Assembly (NCBI GenBank): GCA_030180075.1
Contig: JASNJN010000205.1
Span: 1-28,267, forward strand
Origin: Mikrocytos mackini
Taxonomy: Eukaryota > Endomyxa > Ascetosporea > Mikrocytida > Mikrocytiidae
Direction of reading: 5' to 3'
Length of the DNA: 28,267 bases
Notes under the pieces: model-generated
What the model saw: the letters and a program-made list of their open reading frames with translations, nothing else
Told to the model about the DNA's origin: nothing
Database searches by the model: none
Translations under genes and position numbers: made by a program
Shown: piece after piece, positions 10,234 to 19,545 of the stretch
Layout: every line of letters starts with the position of its first letter
How positions within the stretch are numbered: the first letter of the stretch is position 1

Positions 10234-10631
10234 ATAACGTAAGTAGAGTTTGCAATTAACCGTTTCGGTCGCATATCCAGTATCGAATATTTTGCGTCGG
10301 ATACCAGAACTATTCGAATTGATCAGATATAAATAATTATATTTTGCTTACCTTTAAAATAAGACATGAAAATTGCCCAAGGCGGACTTCAGTCATTTAA
10401 AAATACAAATATCGATTTAATATATATCAACTAATTTCCCCTATAAACTTTATATTAAAATAAATTAACCTGGGTGATATCGAAACGATATCCTTTTTAA
10501 CTATTCGATATTTGGAATCTTTCTGTTAACCGCTTTAAATAGAAAATCTTGATATCACAAAAAACCTGAAACTGTTTGTTATAAAAATATCCGTTATCCG
10601 AATTTTTGGTTAACACTTTTGCGAACACTAA
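10234..10631. mobile_element. Short hAT-like MITE at the gag start
   Basis: Inverted ends TAGAGTTTGCAA (10244 inward) and TAGTGTTCGCAAAAG (10630 inward), each followed by TTAACC. Identical TCCATATT octamers at 10226-10233 and 10632-10639 look like the target duplication. This leaves ten extra bases before the left TAGAG, so the exact left boundary is uncertain. The interior has repeated TATCGATA/GATATC-like motifs and no coding capacity. The insertion lies directly upstream of the retroelement gag ATG, whose first bases form part of the duplicated octamer. Confidence 0.6.
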
Positions 10632-10639
10632 TCCATATT

Positions 10640-10838
10640 TTATTTTAACATCAACATAATTAATTGTATGGTGTAACTCCTATAAGCATTTTCGAGCTAA
10701 ATTATATAAATCTAATCGTTCAATAATTTTTCATTGAAATAAAGGTAGTATGTGATCCCGACTTCAAATGGTAACTCCTTAAAGCGTTCTTTGTAACTTA
10801 ATTCCTCATACTTTTCGTGGCAATAAGATAGTTTAAAC
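10640..10838. other. Retroelement leader remnant or unassigned AT-rich DNA
   Basis: A 200-bp stretch between two MITEs, probably the 5' side of the gag-bearing element on the minus strand. It has an imperfect direct repeat around TGGTGTAACTCCT (10671) and TGGTAACTCCT (10769). No gene is seen. Confidence 0.35.
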
Positions 10839-11213
10839 TAGAGGGGAGAATTTTGCCATTTTTGAGAACCGCCCGAACCCGACCCGCCAAACGGGCTGAC
10901 GGTTTCACGTTTATCAACCGTTTTATTTTCATTGAAAATCTGAATTTTTTGATTTTTTTAAAAAAAATTTATAAAGAAAATCATTTAAAATTTACAATCC
11001 AAAACCACTATTACCTTTAAATATACCCAAACTTGTTGAGAATATAGTTTAAATGCTAAGAAAATAGTAAATTATATTTATTTTGAAAATTTCCTTTAAA
11101 ATTATATAAGTCACCTGTTAATGAGAATTTTTTCGAAAAATGACCCCTTCACCGCCCGAACCCGAACCGCGCGGTTCGGTTTCGGGCGGGCGGGCTGATA
11201 ATTCTCACCTCTA
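10839..11213. mobile_element. hAT-like MITE with CCCGAACCCG hairpins
   Basis: A 375-bp element with ends TAGAGGGGAGAATT and TAGAGGTGAGAATT in inverted orientation. It is flanked by GTTTAAAC (10831-10838) and ATTTAAAC (11214-11221), an 8-bp target duplication with one mismatch. GC-rich CCCGAACCCGACCCG arrays sit near both ends (10868-10905, 11155-11195); the right one folds into a long hairpin. The middle is AT-rich and non-coding. Confidence 0.8.
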
Positions 11214-11264
11214 ATTTAAACTTTTAATCCGATTTTGTTGAATATCTGGGAATTCTCTGATAAT

Positions 11265-11735
11265 CAGGGCTCCCAAAAAGCAATTTTTTCAAAATTGAGT
11301 ATGATTATTATTACATCATTTTAACGCTCTAGAACGATTTTCAGGTCCCATGGAGCCACGGGTAGCGTTTTTTTAAAGCAATAAAAGTGAATAAAGCAAT
11401 TTTGGGCAATTTTTAGGTAAATTGACTAAAATAACAGCAATTTGGCGTAGTAAATGGAATCATTTGAGTCGCTAATCTGGCAAAATTCAAATAAAATTTT
11501 TTGACGGAAAAATCAAAAATTAAATTCACCATATTTATCATTAATAGTTATTTAATATCGTTATTAATACATAATCAGAATTATTTTATCATTTTAGGTT
11601 ATTTTGGGAAGGAATTTTCCAAATTTTATAATAAAATGGATGGATTTTCATAGTTTTAGAGGCAATTTGGCGCAAAGAATGCATGTTTTAGGGCAATTTC
11701 CTATATAAATATAAAAGCAATTTCTGGGAGCCCTA
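11265..11735. mobile_element. Intact CAGGG-type hAT MITE (471 bp)
   Basis: Ends CAGGGCTCCCA and TAGGGCTCCCA are inverted and fit YARNG. They are flanked by perfect 8-bp duplications CTGATAAT at 11257-11264 and 11736-11743. It has no coding capacity. This is the reference copy for the truncated relatives at 705-894 and 7223-7562, making it a three-copy family in this window. Confidence 0.92.
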
Positions 11736-11962
11736 CTGATAATATAACGAGAAAATTTCCAGTTTTTCTTGTTGCTTGATTTCGTTTATTCGGAAAGAAG
11801 AGTTGCTCCAATTACATACTAGTCGTAAAGCTTCGTCTGTTGCCGTAGAAAAATAGCATACATTTATGGTCGAACAAATTTCCGATAACTCTCTATCTTA
11901 AATTAAAGCTGGGAATTTCGAAGTATTCTTCTTTGTTATTTACCATCATGTAATATGGTATG

Positions 11963-12142
11963 TAGAGTTCCCAAAATTCTCGAACCAAAAATTTATCGAG
12001 AATCGAGAAACGGATTTATGGCCATATTTCCCGGGAAACGAGAAAAAATTCTCGAAATTCTCGAAAATTTTCGAGAATTTTAAACGTAAAAAGTCCAGTT
12101 CCCGGGATTCGAGAAATCGATTCCCGGGAATTGGGAACTCTA
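11963..12142. mobile_element. 180-bp hAT-like MITE with TTCTCGA and TTCCCGGG motifs
   Basis: Inverted ends TAGAGTTCCCAA and TAGAGTTCCCAATTC with perfect 8-bp flanking duplications ATGGTATG (11955-11962, 12143-12150). Almost the whole body is made of TTCTCGA/TCGAGAA and TTCCCGGGAA palindromic units. Non-coding. Confidence 0.92.
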
Positions 12143-12150
12143 ATGGTATG

Positions 12151-12459
12151 TAAACAGGCGCATCAATTTGTTGATACATCTTCCAACAATTTCCTTTCTT
12201 AATATTTATAAGATATGTGATTTTCCTAAAAAAAACTCGTAATTAAATGTGAACTGAATGATACTAGAACTTTCTTTATAATCAAGCGCATAAGTTAGAA
12301 TTATAATTGTTAGAGGGAGTTTAAGTAGCAGAGTCTGTGATTATTTCTATCCATGGCATTATATCGAGGTCTTAATGGCTGTCTTTGAAACTATATGGTT
12401 TGCCCTTTAATACACCGAATGAGCTCTCTTCGTTGGAATTGTGGGCTGGAATCTTGTTT
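12151..12459. other. Non-coding AT-rich spacer
   Basis: Between the 180-bp MITE and the inverted-repeat element. No open frame with recognisable features and no repeat structure seen. Confidence 0.4.
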
Positions 12460-13186
12460 CCCACATTTTCTTCCATTTCCCACACTTTCTTCCAATTCCC
12501 ACACTTTCTTCCGATTCCCACACTATCTTCCAACCCCCACGATCGTTCATTTTAGCATGTTTGCTGGTGGGTTTATGGTGTTTCACACATCCTAACCGAT
12601 GTATGCCGATATTTCCCAGAGATTGAGACTATTTAGATCGGTTAATACGAAACTCCACGCTATATTCTTGAATATTACAGCGCGTTCCCAATTTTGAAAA
12701 TTTGAAAATTTAAAGCAATTAAGTCATATATACGTGTAAAATCGACTTCCCAGCTTTCATAGCCTAATATATTTGTAATAATTTTCAAAAATTATCTCTA
12801 AAATTTAATATAATTTATTCCCACATGCCATATTTAGTGATAAAAATCAACTTAAAAGTCACTGTAATGTGAGTACGTAGTCGGTTATTCAACCGTGTAA
12901 ATATGTTTATATTTATTCATTAAACAGATAGTATGTTTTAATTGGGCAATATTCAGAGTATTTTGTTGTTCGTTAGGCTCGGAAAACCCCAAAAAACCAT
13001 TTTTAATGTTTTCAAAAACCTATGCTAGAGTACTCACTGAAAATGTTAAATATGCACAATATGGGGCTAATGTGAGTATGTAGCCGTGAGATGGCATTAT
13101 TTACCGCATTTCTGGTAAAAATCATGATAAAATTGATCTGAGTGTGGAATTTGGAAGAAAGTGTGGGAAATGGAAGAAAATGTGGG
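12460..13186. repeat. Inverted repeat carrying a 19-bp tandem array
   Basis: A 46-bp segment starting CCCACATTTTCTTCCATTTC (12460-12505) is repeated inverted at 13141-13186 with very few mismatches. In the left arm the unit CCCACACTTTCTTCCAATT (19 bp) is repeated about four times up to 12540. The interior contains a direct repeat AATGTGAGTACGTAG / AATGTGAGTATGTAG (about 12866 and 13070). The arrangement suggests a foldback or non-autonomous DNA transposon, but no target duplication or clear outer end was found. Confidence 0.6.
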
Positions 13187-14092
13187 GTGGCGATTTATAG
13201 CCGAATTGTGTCCGCGTTGATCATAAAAACTTTCATCCCATTGATAGTATATTGACCTACGTAACACACAAAAACTAGCTGCATATTGTTTGTAAACTCT
13301 ATTTGAGCAGTATCGTTTTAGTAGATTGCTGATATTTGTTCAGTGTTTTGGTTGTTTTGGTATATTAGCTGATCTCTTACATATTCTGAGCTGTCACTTT
13401 TTATAACTGAGTAGGAAATTAAATAAATAATGTTTGATGTATTTTGTTGATTTCCTCTATAAGCTGTGCCTTAGATTAGATAATTTAGAATTCCGGAAAG
13501 TCGTGTTGTAATTACTCATGAGCCTGGGCTATGTTAGCAGCACATATGTTTATGTATCGGCTTGGATTCAAATTATCTGTGTTGCAGGTACTTTGCTACT
13601 GAAAGAAGTCCATTATGTTTTGAAGTTGAGAACCCAAATAACATAATACTGAAGTGTAGAATCCAGAAGCCTGTACCTTTGAGAAAATCATTCTGAAATT
13701 TCAAAAAATTAAAATCTGGAATTGTTTTGAACTTGTTAGTTTGTCATAATGGGTTGCAAATTAATGTTTTCCATGGTACTTATAGTAAAGTATTTCATAA
13801 ACACTATTGTATGATAATTTATAGTTTATAAAATAAATGTATCAACAATCTCTGTTATCTTGTCAGGATAACACGTCGGATGACAACAGCCAACGTGGTG
13901 TTCATTTATGCACCAGTGTTCAACATCAGAAACATAATAATCGAAAAACAAAAAATGAAATATGAAATATGAACAAGTTAAACCAAACGATTAAAGGAGA
14001 TGTATATTGAATACCATAACTTTGTAATATAGCCCAATTTTTAAACAGTTCCTCCATATATTGTTTTTTATTTTAATTTATTCAAAATTTTG
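13187..14092. other. Non-coding stretch without identified features
   Basis: About 900 bp of AT-rich sequence with no supported gene, RNA or repeat boundary. A 13-nt resemblance to U6 snRNA at 13536-13548 does not extend. Confidence 0.4.
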
Positions 14093-14332
14093 GACTCATT
14101 TTGATTTCAAAACGACCTTCTGCTTTACATAACACAACCTCTAAAACCTGTACGTGATTTACTACATTTAATAAACACATCGAGTTTATGATTATTTAAT
14201 TTCATTAACATATAAGAACCTCCAAAAAGCAACTTTTCCGCAGTATCAACCAATGATATGAAACATTTTTATTTTATCTCGAAACCCAGCCAAATTTTTT
14301 GAACTCATTTTGAAACAAAACAACTCAAATGA
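14093..14332 (+). repeat. Degenerate copies of the TGAGTTGTTTTG MITE
   Basis: Two right-end-like segments, near 14093-14118 (GGACTCATTTTGAT) and 14290-14332 (GAACTCATTTTGAAACAAAA then CAACTCA), resemble the right terminal repeat of the MITE at 3331-3566. The sequence preceding the second follows the interior of that MITE loosely. No matching left terminal repeat is present, so these are old fragments. Confidence 0.55.
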
Positions 14333-14427
14333 TGTTTACGGACGTTATTGCTGAGTTTTGGAACTGGTTCTCAGATTTTAAGATTTGAAAACAACAAAAA
14401 TGCAACATAGATAATATTGATAAAAAG

Positions 14428-14675
14428 GGTCAGGTCTATTTACGCTAATTTTTTAAAAACCATTTTTTATTAGAAAATTTACCCTTGAAATTTTTTGGTG
14501 CGAAAAAATTTTTGTCGACTTTTTATTAAAAAGTCGCCACAGACCCCACAAATTGCCCAATTCGACTGGTTTTGACTAAAAGCAGCATGCTAACACAATG
14601 CTAACAACATACTTGTCGTACGGGTATAATTGTCTTTTATATGAAAAATAAAAGTTAGCGTAAACAGACGCGACC
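14428..14675. mobile_element. 248-bp inverted-repeat element with 9-bp target duplication
   Basis: Inverted ends GGTCAGGTCTATTTACGCTA and GGTCGCGTCTGTTTACGCTA (inward) are flanked by perfect 9-bp repeats GATAAAAAG (14419-14427, 14676-14684). A 9-bp duplication is characteristic of Mutator-like elements, so this is probably a MULE-derived MITE. Its ends do not match the MULE at 895-3590. Non-coding. Confidence 0.82.
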
Positions 14676-14734
14676 GATAAAAAGCGAGACCAAAATCATT
14701 ATAAAATAAACCTAGTTTGTATGTGTATTCAAAG

Positions 14735-15102
14735 CAGACATAAGCGTACCCGACCCGCCCGCCCGAACCCGACCCGATCGGGTCGGGTTCGGGCGGAAGA
14801 AGGTCCAAAAATCACCAAAAATTCTCAACAAATCACGAAAGACCAAAATTGTCGATAATATCACCTTTTAAACCTACTAAACCCATTCAGAGATTTAGAT
14901 AAGTGAAATATACTATATCCGGAGGGATAATTCTATTTGGTTCTAATCAAAAAGTTGATTTACCAACTTTTATAACACTATTTTGATCAATAATTTTCAA
15001 AAATTCAAAAATTTTACTACCAAAATGATTTTCATTTTCGACCCGAGCCCGCCCGACCCGTTTTGGGTCGGGTCCGGAAATCATCGAAAATGCTCATGTC
15101 TG
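14735..15102. mobile_element. MITE with CCCGACCCG palindromes
   Basis: Inverted ends CAGACATAAGC (14735 inward) and CAGACATGAGC (15102 inward). The flanks ATTCAAAG and ATTCAAGT resemble an 8-bp duplication with decay. Two GC-rich cores (14749-14796 and 15040-15076) consist of CCCGACCCG and CCCGAACCCG units, like the element at 10839-11213 although the terminal repeats differ. Non-coding. Confidence 0.7.
14759..14796. repeat. 38-bp perfect palindrome, GC-rich
   Basis: Centred on GATC at 14776-14779, it reads identically on both strands over 38 bp with no spacer (arms begin CCGCCCGAACCCGACCCG). Embedded in DNA of very low GC content, it could extrude as a cruciform. Confidence 0.95.
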
Positions 15103-15183
15103 ATTCAAGTTAGCTCGATATAATAAAAAATTTGTTGATTTTTTGTGTTAAAATTCCACAACCCTTGAATAAAAGGTTATAAA

Positions 15184-16906
15184 TAGGGCACCCCAAATGC
15201 ATAATTAGAATATTGATTTATATGATGTATTTATGTTTATTAAACAGTATATTCGTATATTAGCACAATGTGTACTCATGCTGGTAAGTTATAAATGTCA
15301 TGTTTTGTCATGTTGCATAAAACGTCACTTTTTGGAAAATAAATTTTAAATTTGCATAAAAGTTCATTTGTTGGACGATGAAGATGCTTCCAATGACAAT
15401 TAATAGTTTATAATACGAGTTTCCTACCGAAATGGCTATTATTGTCCGATATACAGACAACCAGGCGGTTTTGCTATCATTTATCAATAAAATGAAGAGT
15501 TTGCATCACGATTATTATTTAAAATGCATGGTGTATCTATTGGTATGTTATGCGGCGTTGTACTTATTCAATGTTCCCATCCTTGGCTGTGGTTAATCAT
15601 TTTCATTCAAAATTTTAAAATTTAGATTTTGTAAAATAAGACATAGATTTCTCACTTCCCATGATAACAATAAAATTCGACACGCCGCAAACATCAAACT
15701 TGGAATGTATATAGATGGCTATTTGAGAGAAATTCTAAACAACTAATGCGAATTTACAAAATCTTCTTAAAAGCAACGATTATCTTTATAGGATTGGATA
15801 GACTTAAAAGGAGTGAAAGTGAGTCTTTATTTGGCACACATATAACCGAACAATAGCATGCAGAGATTTTATAAAAGCTGTAGCTCTTATAGTTCACTTG
15901 ACAATCCGTTTGAACCAAGGTACCCAGGTCTAGAATGAGAACAACCAGAAGAAAACAATAAGCAACTGATGAAGAAATGATAATTAGATACACAGGGAGC
16001 TTTGAATAGAAGTTTATGAAACCGTTTTATCCCTTTCATATTCGAGGAAACAAAGCATTGAAAGAGAATGACGTTTAATAAGATATAGCAGAATAATGAC
16101 ATTTATAAAGGGAGTGGATATATTTTGTATATGTTTAAGAGGTTGTAGAAAATATTATCAAATAAAACATTATTTTATTGGGACAAATGGGAAATATTTA
16201 TAAATAATTAAAAAAACGTTATTTATATCCGGTATGAATCTAAAAACTGTATATTAAACCATTTATTGAGAACAATATGTCTATAATCGCGTGAATTAAC
16301 CAAATATAATAGATGTTGGTATAAAATACAAAAATGATAAATTTTAATGCTTATTTTCCAAATAACAAAAATAGTTTCAAAGGAAAAAATTCACATATGG
16401 TGTTTGCAATGTTACACGTATCTCTTGGGATAGCATCTTTAAACTTCGAGAAATCCACAATTAATATCATTTTAACATTAAATTTTTATCCAAACAAGTT
16501 CAATGTTCATTGATTTTTGTAAGATTGTTGAGTCACATACTCCAACACAATTACTTTTTTGTTCTCGAGACCTTGTTATTGTTTAAACATGATCATTATG
16601 TTTTTTCATGTGTTTACGATGCTCAATGTCAAGTTTGCAATTAATTTTTTCACATTTTCACACTTAAAAAAAACAGATATCGCAAAGATGAAAACTCAAG
16701 AATGTGATTTATAACAGCCTTATAAACCGTCAACCCGTGTTTTGAGATTCAAACATGTAGTTTTCTAAGAAAATTTTGTGATAATACAAAATTATTGTGC
16801 TATCTATGTAAATATATGGCAAATTTTAAATGCATAAAACATCACAAAACAAGAAAATTTAAATGCATAAATTGCATTTTATTATGCAAAAAAATGGGGT
16901 GCCCTA
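15184..16906. mobile_element. 1.7-kb hAT-like element without transposase
   Basis: Terminal inverted repeat TAGGGCACCCCA at both ends, fitting YARNG, flanked by perfect 8-bp duplications GTTATAAA (15176-15183, 16907-16914). TGCATAAA-type motifs recur just inside both ends. The interior is AT-rich. Two short hydrophobic open frames on the minus strand (15993-15754, 16102-15887) show no similarity I recognise, and no hAT transposase or BED finger is present, so the element is non-autonomous. Confidence 0.85.
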
Positions 16907-16914
16907 GTTATAAA

Positions 16915-17096
16915 TGATAAATAAGAGTTTTTAGTGGATGGAATAAAATACTAAAGGTAGGTAAGCCTGTGTTGTGCATGTTTTGACTAAAACCAATACA
17001 ATTAACAATATCCCGTATAGTATATTTAAAATAATCTAGAATAAATAATAAATATATATTTAGTATTTATGAACTTTCTTTCAACCTTGTTCCTTT
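16915..17096. other. Transposon/gene-island boundary spacer
   Basis: A 182-bp AT-rich spacer between the last transposon duplication and the 3' end of the AAA-ATPase-like gene. It presumably contains that gene's 3' UTR; no feature is recognised. Confidence 0.4.
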
Positions 17097-19514
17097 TTAT
17101 GTCATATAAATCAACCTTTCATCAAGTGATCTAGGATATGGATCGTAATTTCTAACCATAGATTCCCCATAAGAATCCAATTCAATATTCCAGCCATTTA
17201 TCTTCTTCCTTTTTAACCCAAACAACTTTATATAGGCATTGTTAACAGTAACTTCATAACTGTATTCTCTATTTATTTGTGTATTATTATTTTCTTCTTG
17301 ATGTTGGTTTGTTCTTTCCGGAACATGTATCAAAAAGTTGAGTCCTGCTACATAAATATGTTTATGTTCACATGAAAGCTTCGGTACGTCGTACTTGTAA
17401 GACTGTGCAAACCCCTGATCATTTCTTTGATGTTCCGGATAAGGAGATCTGTGTATTTTCACGTTTAGTAGATAAATGTTGTCTTCTATTTGAAAGTATA
17501 TATCAGACCTTTTTCTTACTGGACGAATTTCTTCTGGATTTGGCTTTATATTTATCATATACAGAACTGTCTTTATAAATGCACACAAGTCTTTTTTATA
17601 TGCGCTCTTATTGTTGTGGGTGTATTTTGGTATTAGTAGTTCTCTGTTTAATAAATCGAAGAATTTATGCCAGCTATCGTATTTTATATACCTTTCAAGT
17701 TCCCGGCAAGTTTTTGATTTAGATATGAATATGCCATTTTTAATTTTGTTTTTTATGTTTAGGTACGCTTCGGTGCTTGGTACTCTTAGGCTGTAGAATT
17801 TATTAAAAAAATTTAATCCCGTCTCGTTAGTTTCTTCCATCTTGTCTTCACGTTGTCTTTCTATTTCAGTTATTTCTTCTTTCAGATTGTTTAACAAGCT
17901 AGTCTTTTTTTCAATATTACGATCAATCTGATAAATTCTTTCTTGGTTAGTAATTTGTAAATTTTCTATTCTTATTTTTTCATCGTTTAGTTGTATAATG
18001 TCGAATTCAAGGTCGTTAAGTTTCTCCATCAATTTATTAAATATGCGTCTTTTAATCTCTAGCTTTATTTCTTTGGGAGTATGTTGTCTTACGATTGTAA
18101 GATAGCCCAATTGAAATCCTGAAGCAACCGCTCCATGGAATTTATCCATGGTTGTTTGTACTACGGCTTTAAGCACATATTCAGGAATGAAATTTACTGT
18201 TTCTTTCTGGTAGATCTTTTGAAGTACCGTTGGGCATTGTAACAACATGCCCATGTGTTCTGTTCGGGTGGAATATCGAGTTATCCAGTAATTTGTTATT
18301 CTACTCCCTCCAAAACATTTCGTTATAGAAGTTGGATTATATACTATAGGGCCGTTGGCTGAGAACTTGTAGCCATTATACTGTTCATTTAACCGCGACA
18401 TAACTTTCTTTTTCATCTCTCCAATGTCTGTCAATACGGGTTCATCATGCCGCTGATAACTTTTACCTTGATCATACATTTTCTTGAACACCCTTATATC
18501 GATCGTTTCTTCGATTTCTTTTTCTGTGAAACCTACGAGGTTTGCGTATTTGTCGTCTATCATAGCATCATCCCAAACATTCGCAGGTGATGATAATTCA
18601 TTTAGTCTTATTGGAGTTGTGCCTATTATCACCAGTAATTGTATATATGCTCCCATGTCTTTTATTTGCTGGTAGAACTTTACTAAGAAATCGTTGGCAA
18701 CCTTCTTTTTTTGGCTTTCTAATGGAAATAGACCATGCAGAATTTTGTCATACTCTTCAATTAATATGACTACCTTGTCCTCATACGGTTCCCCTAAGCA
18801 GGTTAATTTTCTAATTAAAGAAGATAAATACGTACAGACTTCGTTGGGTTCAAGCTTGTGATGGTCATACCTTTCAGAAACTCCGTAGTGTTTCCCAACA
18901 CCTGCTAATTCACGCATAAGTCCCACTTCCAAACGTTCATCATTTTCATCGCATGAGAGACATAGGAAACTTATCGGAATAACTGGATATTTTTTCCATG
19001 GGAAAGGAACAGCTTTTTCTGGGATCTTTTCTCTGGACTTAGGATCAATTGAATCAGAATTTTCGGGAGTATCTAACACAACTCCCTTTTCATCAACGAA
19101 CTTTCCGTCTGGGTTTTTCCAGGGTTGGTCGTATATATGCATTCCTTTAAACAACGGTCTGCTGGTTTCCCCTTTGGCTATAAATTTTATCGCGTCAAAT
19201 AATGCTGTTTTGCCGAACTGCCTTGGTCGTGTTATCAGAATTTTTATATCTCCTGTAAAAAGCCTGGCAAGGACATGTGTTTTGTCTATATATTGTTTTC
19301 TTTCTAATAAATTTCGACAACCGGGTCCCATATAGCCTTGTATATGGTTTATAGTTTGTCGCTTGTACTCAGGGAATTTGTAAACTCCGTCAATACATTC
19401 CAGGAAGTTGGTCATTTCTTTTTTGGCAGGGAGAGGTAGAGAGTTAGCATTTGTAACAACATGATTGGGTGTGTCAGACTTCTGTTGGGGTTTGAATTCT
19501 TTTGTTTGTGTCAT
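17097..19514 (-). CDS. AAA-ATPase-like / PD-(D/E)XK protein (805 aa)
   Basis: A member of the AAA-ATPase-like family (the DUF1703/PDDEXK_9-associated type), often expanded in reduced and parasitic eukaryotes and in bacteria; the cellular role is not established. The N-terminal ATPase shows a Walker A-like RPRQFGKT (residues 96-103), a Walker B-like VVILIEEYDK (248-257, usually IDEYDK) and the family signature YNGYKFS (379-385). A long charged coiled-coil section follows (about 485-565). The C-terminal nuclease-like fold has RSDIYFQ (669-675) and LLNVK (682-686), where the usual E-x-K has become N-x-K, then a QSYKY helix (704-708). The loss of the acidic residue suggests reduced or absent cleavage activity, while ATP binding looks preserved. 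No signal peptide or membrane segment is seen. The gene is intact, ends in TAA, and its ATG (19514) is 31 bp from the divergent RanGAP ATG. Confidence 0.85.
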   Translation of the reverse strand: MTQTKEFKPQQKSDTPNHVVTNANSLPLPAKKEMTNFLECIDGVYKFPEYKRQTINHIQGYMGPGCRNLLERKQYIDKTHVLARLFTGDIKILITRPRQFGKTALFDAIKFIAKGETSRPLFKGMHIYDQPWKNPDGKFVDEKGVVLDTPENSDSIDPKSREKIPEKAVPFPWKKYPVIPISFLCLSCDENDERLEVGLMRELAGVGKHYGVSERYDHHKLEPNEVCTYLSSLIRKLTCLGEPYEDKVVILIEEYDKILHGLFPLESQKKKVANDFLVKFYQQIKDMGAYIQLLVIIGTTPIRLNELSSPANVWDDAMIDDKYANLVGFTEKEIEETIDIRVFKKMYDQGKSYQRHDEPVLTDIGEMKKKVMSRLNEQYNGYKFSANGPIVYNPTSITKCFGGSRITNYWITRYSTRTEHMGMLLQCPTVLQKIYQKETVNFIPEYVLKAVVQTTMDKFHGAVASGFQLGYLTIVRQHTPKEIKLEIKRRIFNKLMEKLNDLEFDIIQLNDEKIRIENLQITNQERIYQIDRNIEKKTSLLNNLKEEITEIERQREDKMEETNETGLNFFNKFYSLRVPSTEAYLNIKNKIKNGIFISKSKTCRELERYIKYDSWHKFFDLLNRELLIPKYTHNNKSAYKKDLCAFIKTVLYMINIKPNPEEIRPVRKRSDIYFQIEDNIYLLNVKIHRSPYPEHQRNDQGFAQSYKYDVPKLSCEHKHIYVAGLNFLIHVPERTNQHQEENNNTQINREYSYEVTVNNAYIKLFGLKRKKINGWNIELDSYGESMVRNYDPYPRSLDERLIYMT

Positions 19515-19545
19515 TCCGAGTTGGTTTCAAATTTTAAATTTTAAA
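19515..19545. promoter_or_regulatory. 31-bp divergent junction, AAA-ATPase-like / RanGAP
   Basis: The whole space between the two start codons is 31 bp and includes ATTTTAAATTTTAAA next to the RanGAP ATG, a possible A/T-rich initiator. At least one promoter must reach into the opposite coding sequence. It lacks the TAACTTTTCA motif of the two other divergent junctions. Confidence 0.5.

Noticed and set aside
13536-13548. AGCAGCACATATG resembles the start of U6 snRNA
   Set aside because: The similarity stops after 13 nt; the ACAGAGA box and 3' stem expected of U6 are absent.
15754-16102. Two short hydrophobic minus-strand open frames
   Set aside because: Low-complexity AT-rich translation in different frames without any recognisable family; not supported as genes.
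16415-16475. Minus-strand peptide IVDFSKFKDAIPRD resembles reverse transcriptase motif A
   Set aside because: No other RT motif lies nearby, the frame is short, and it is inside a hAT-like element; likely chance.
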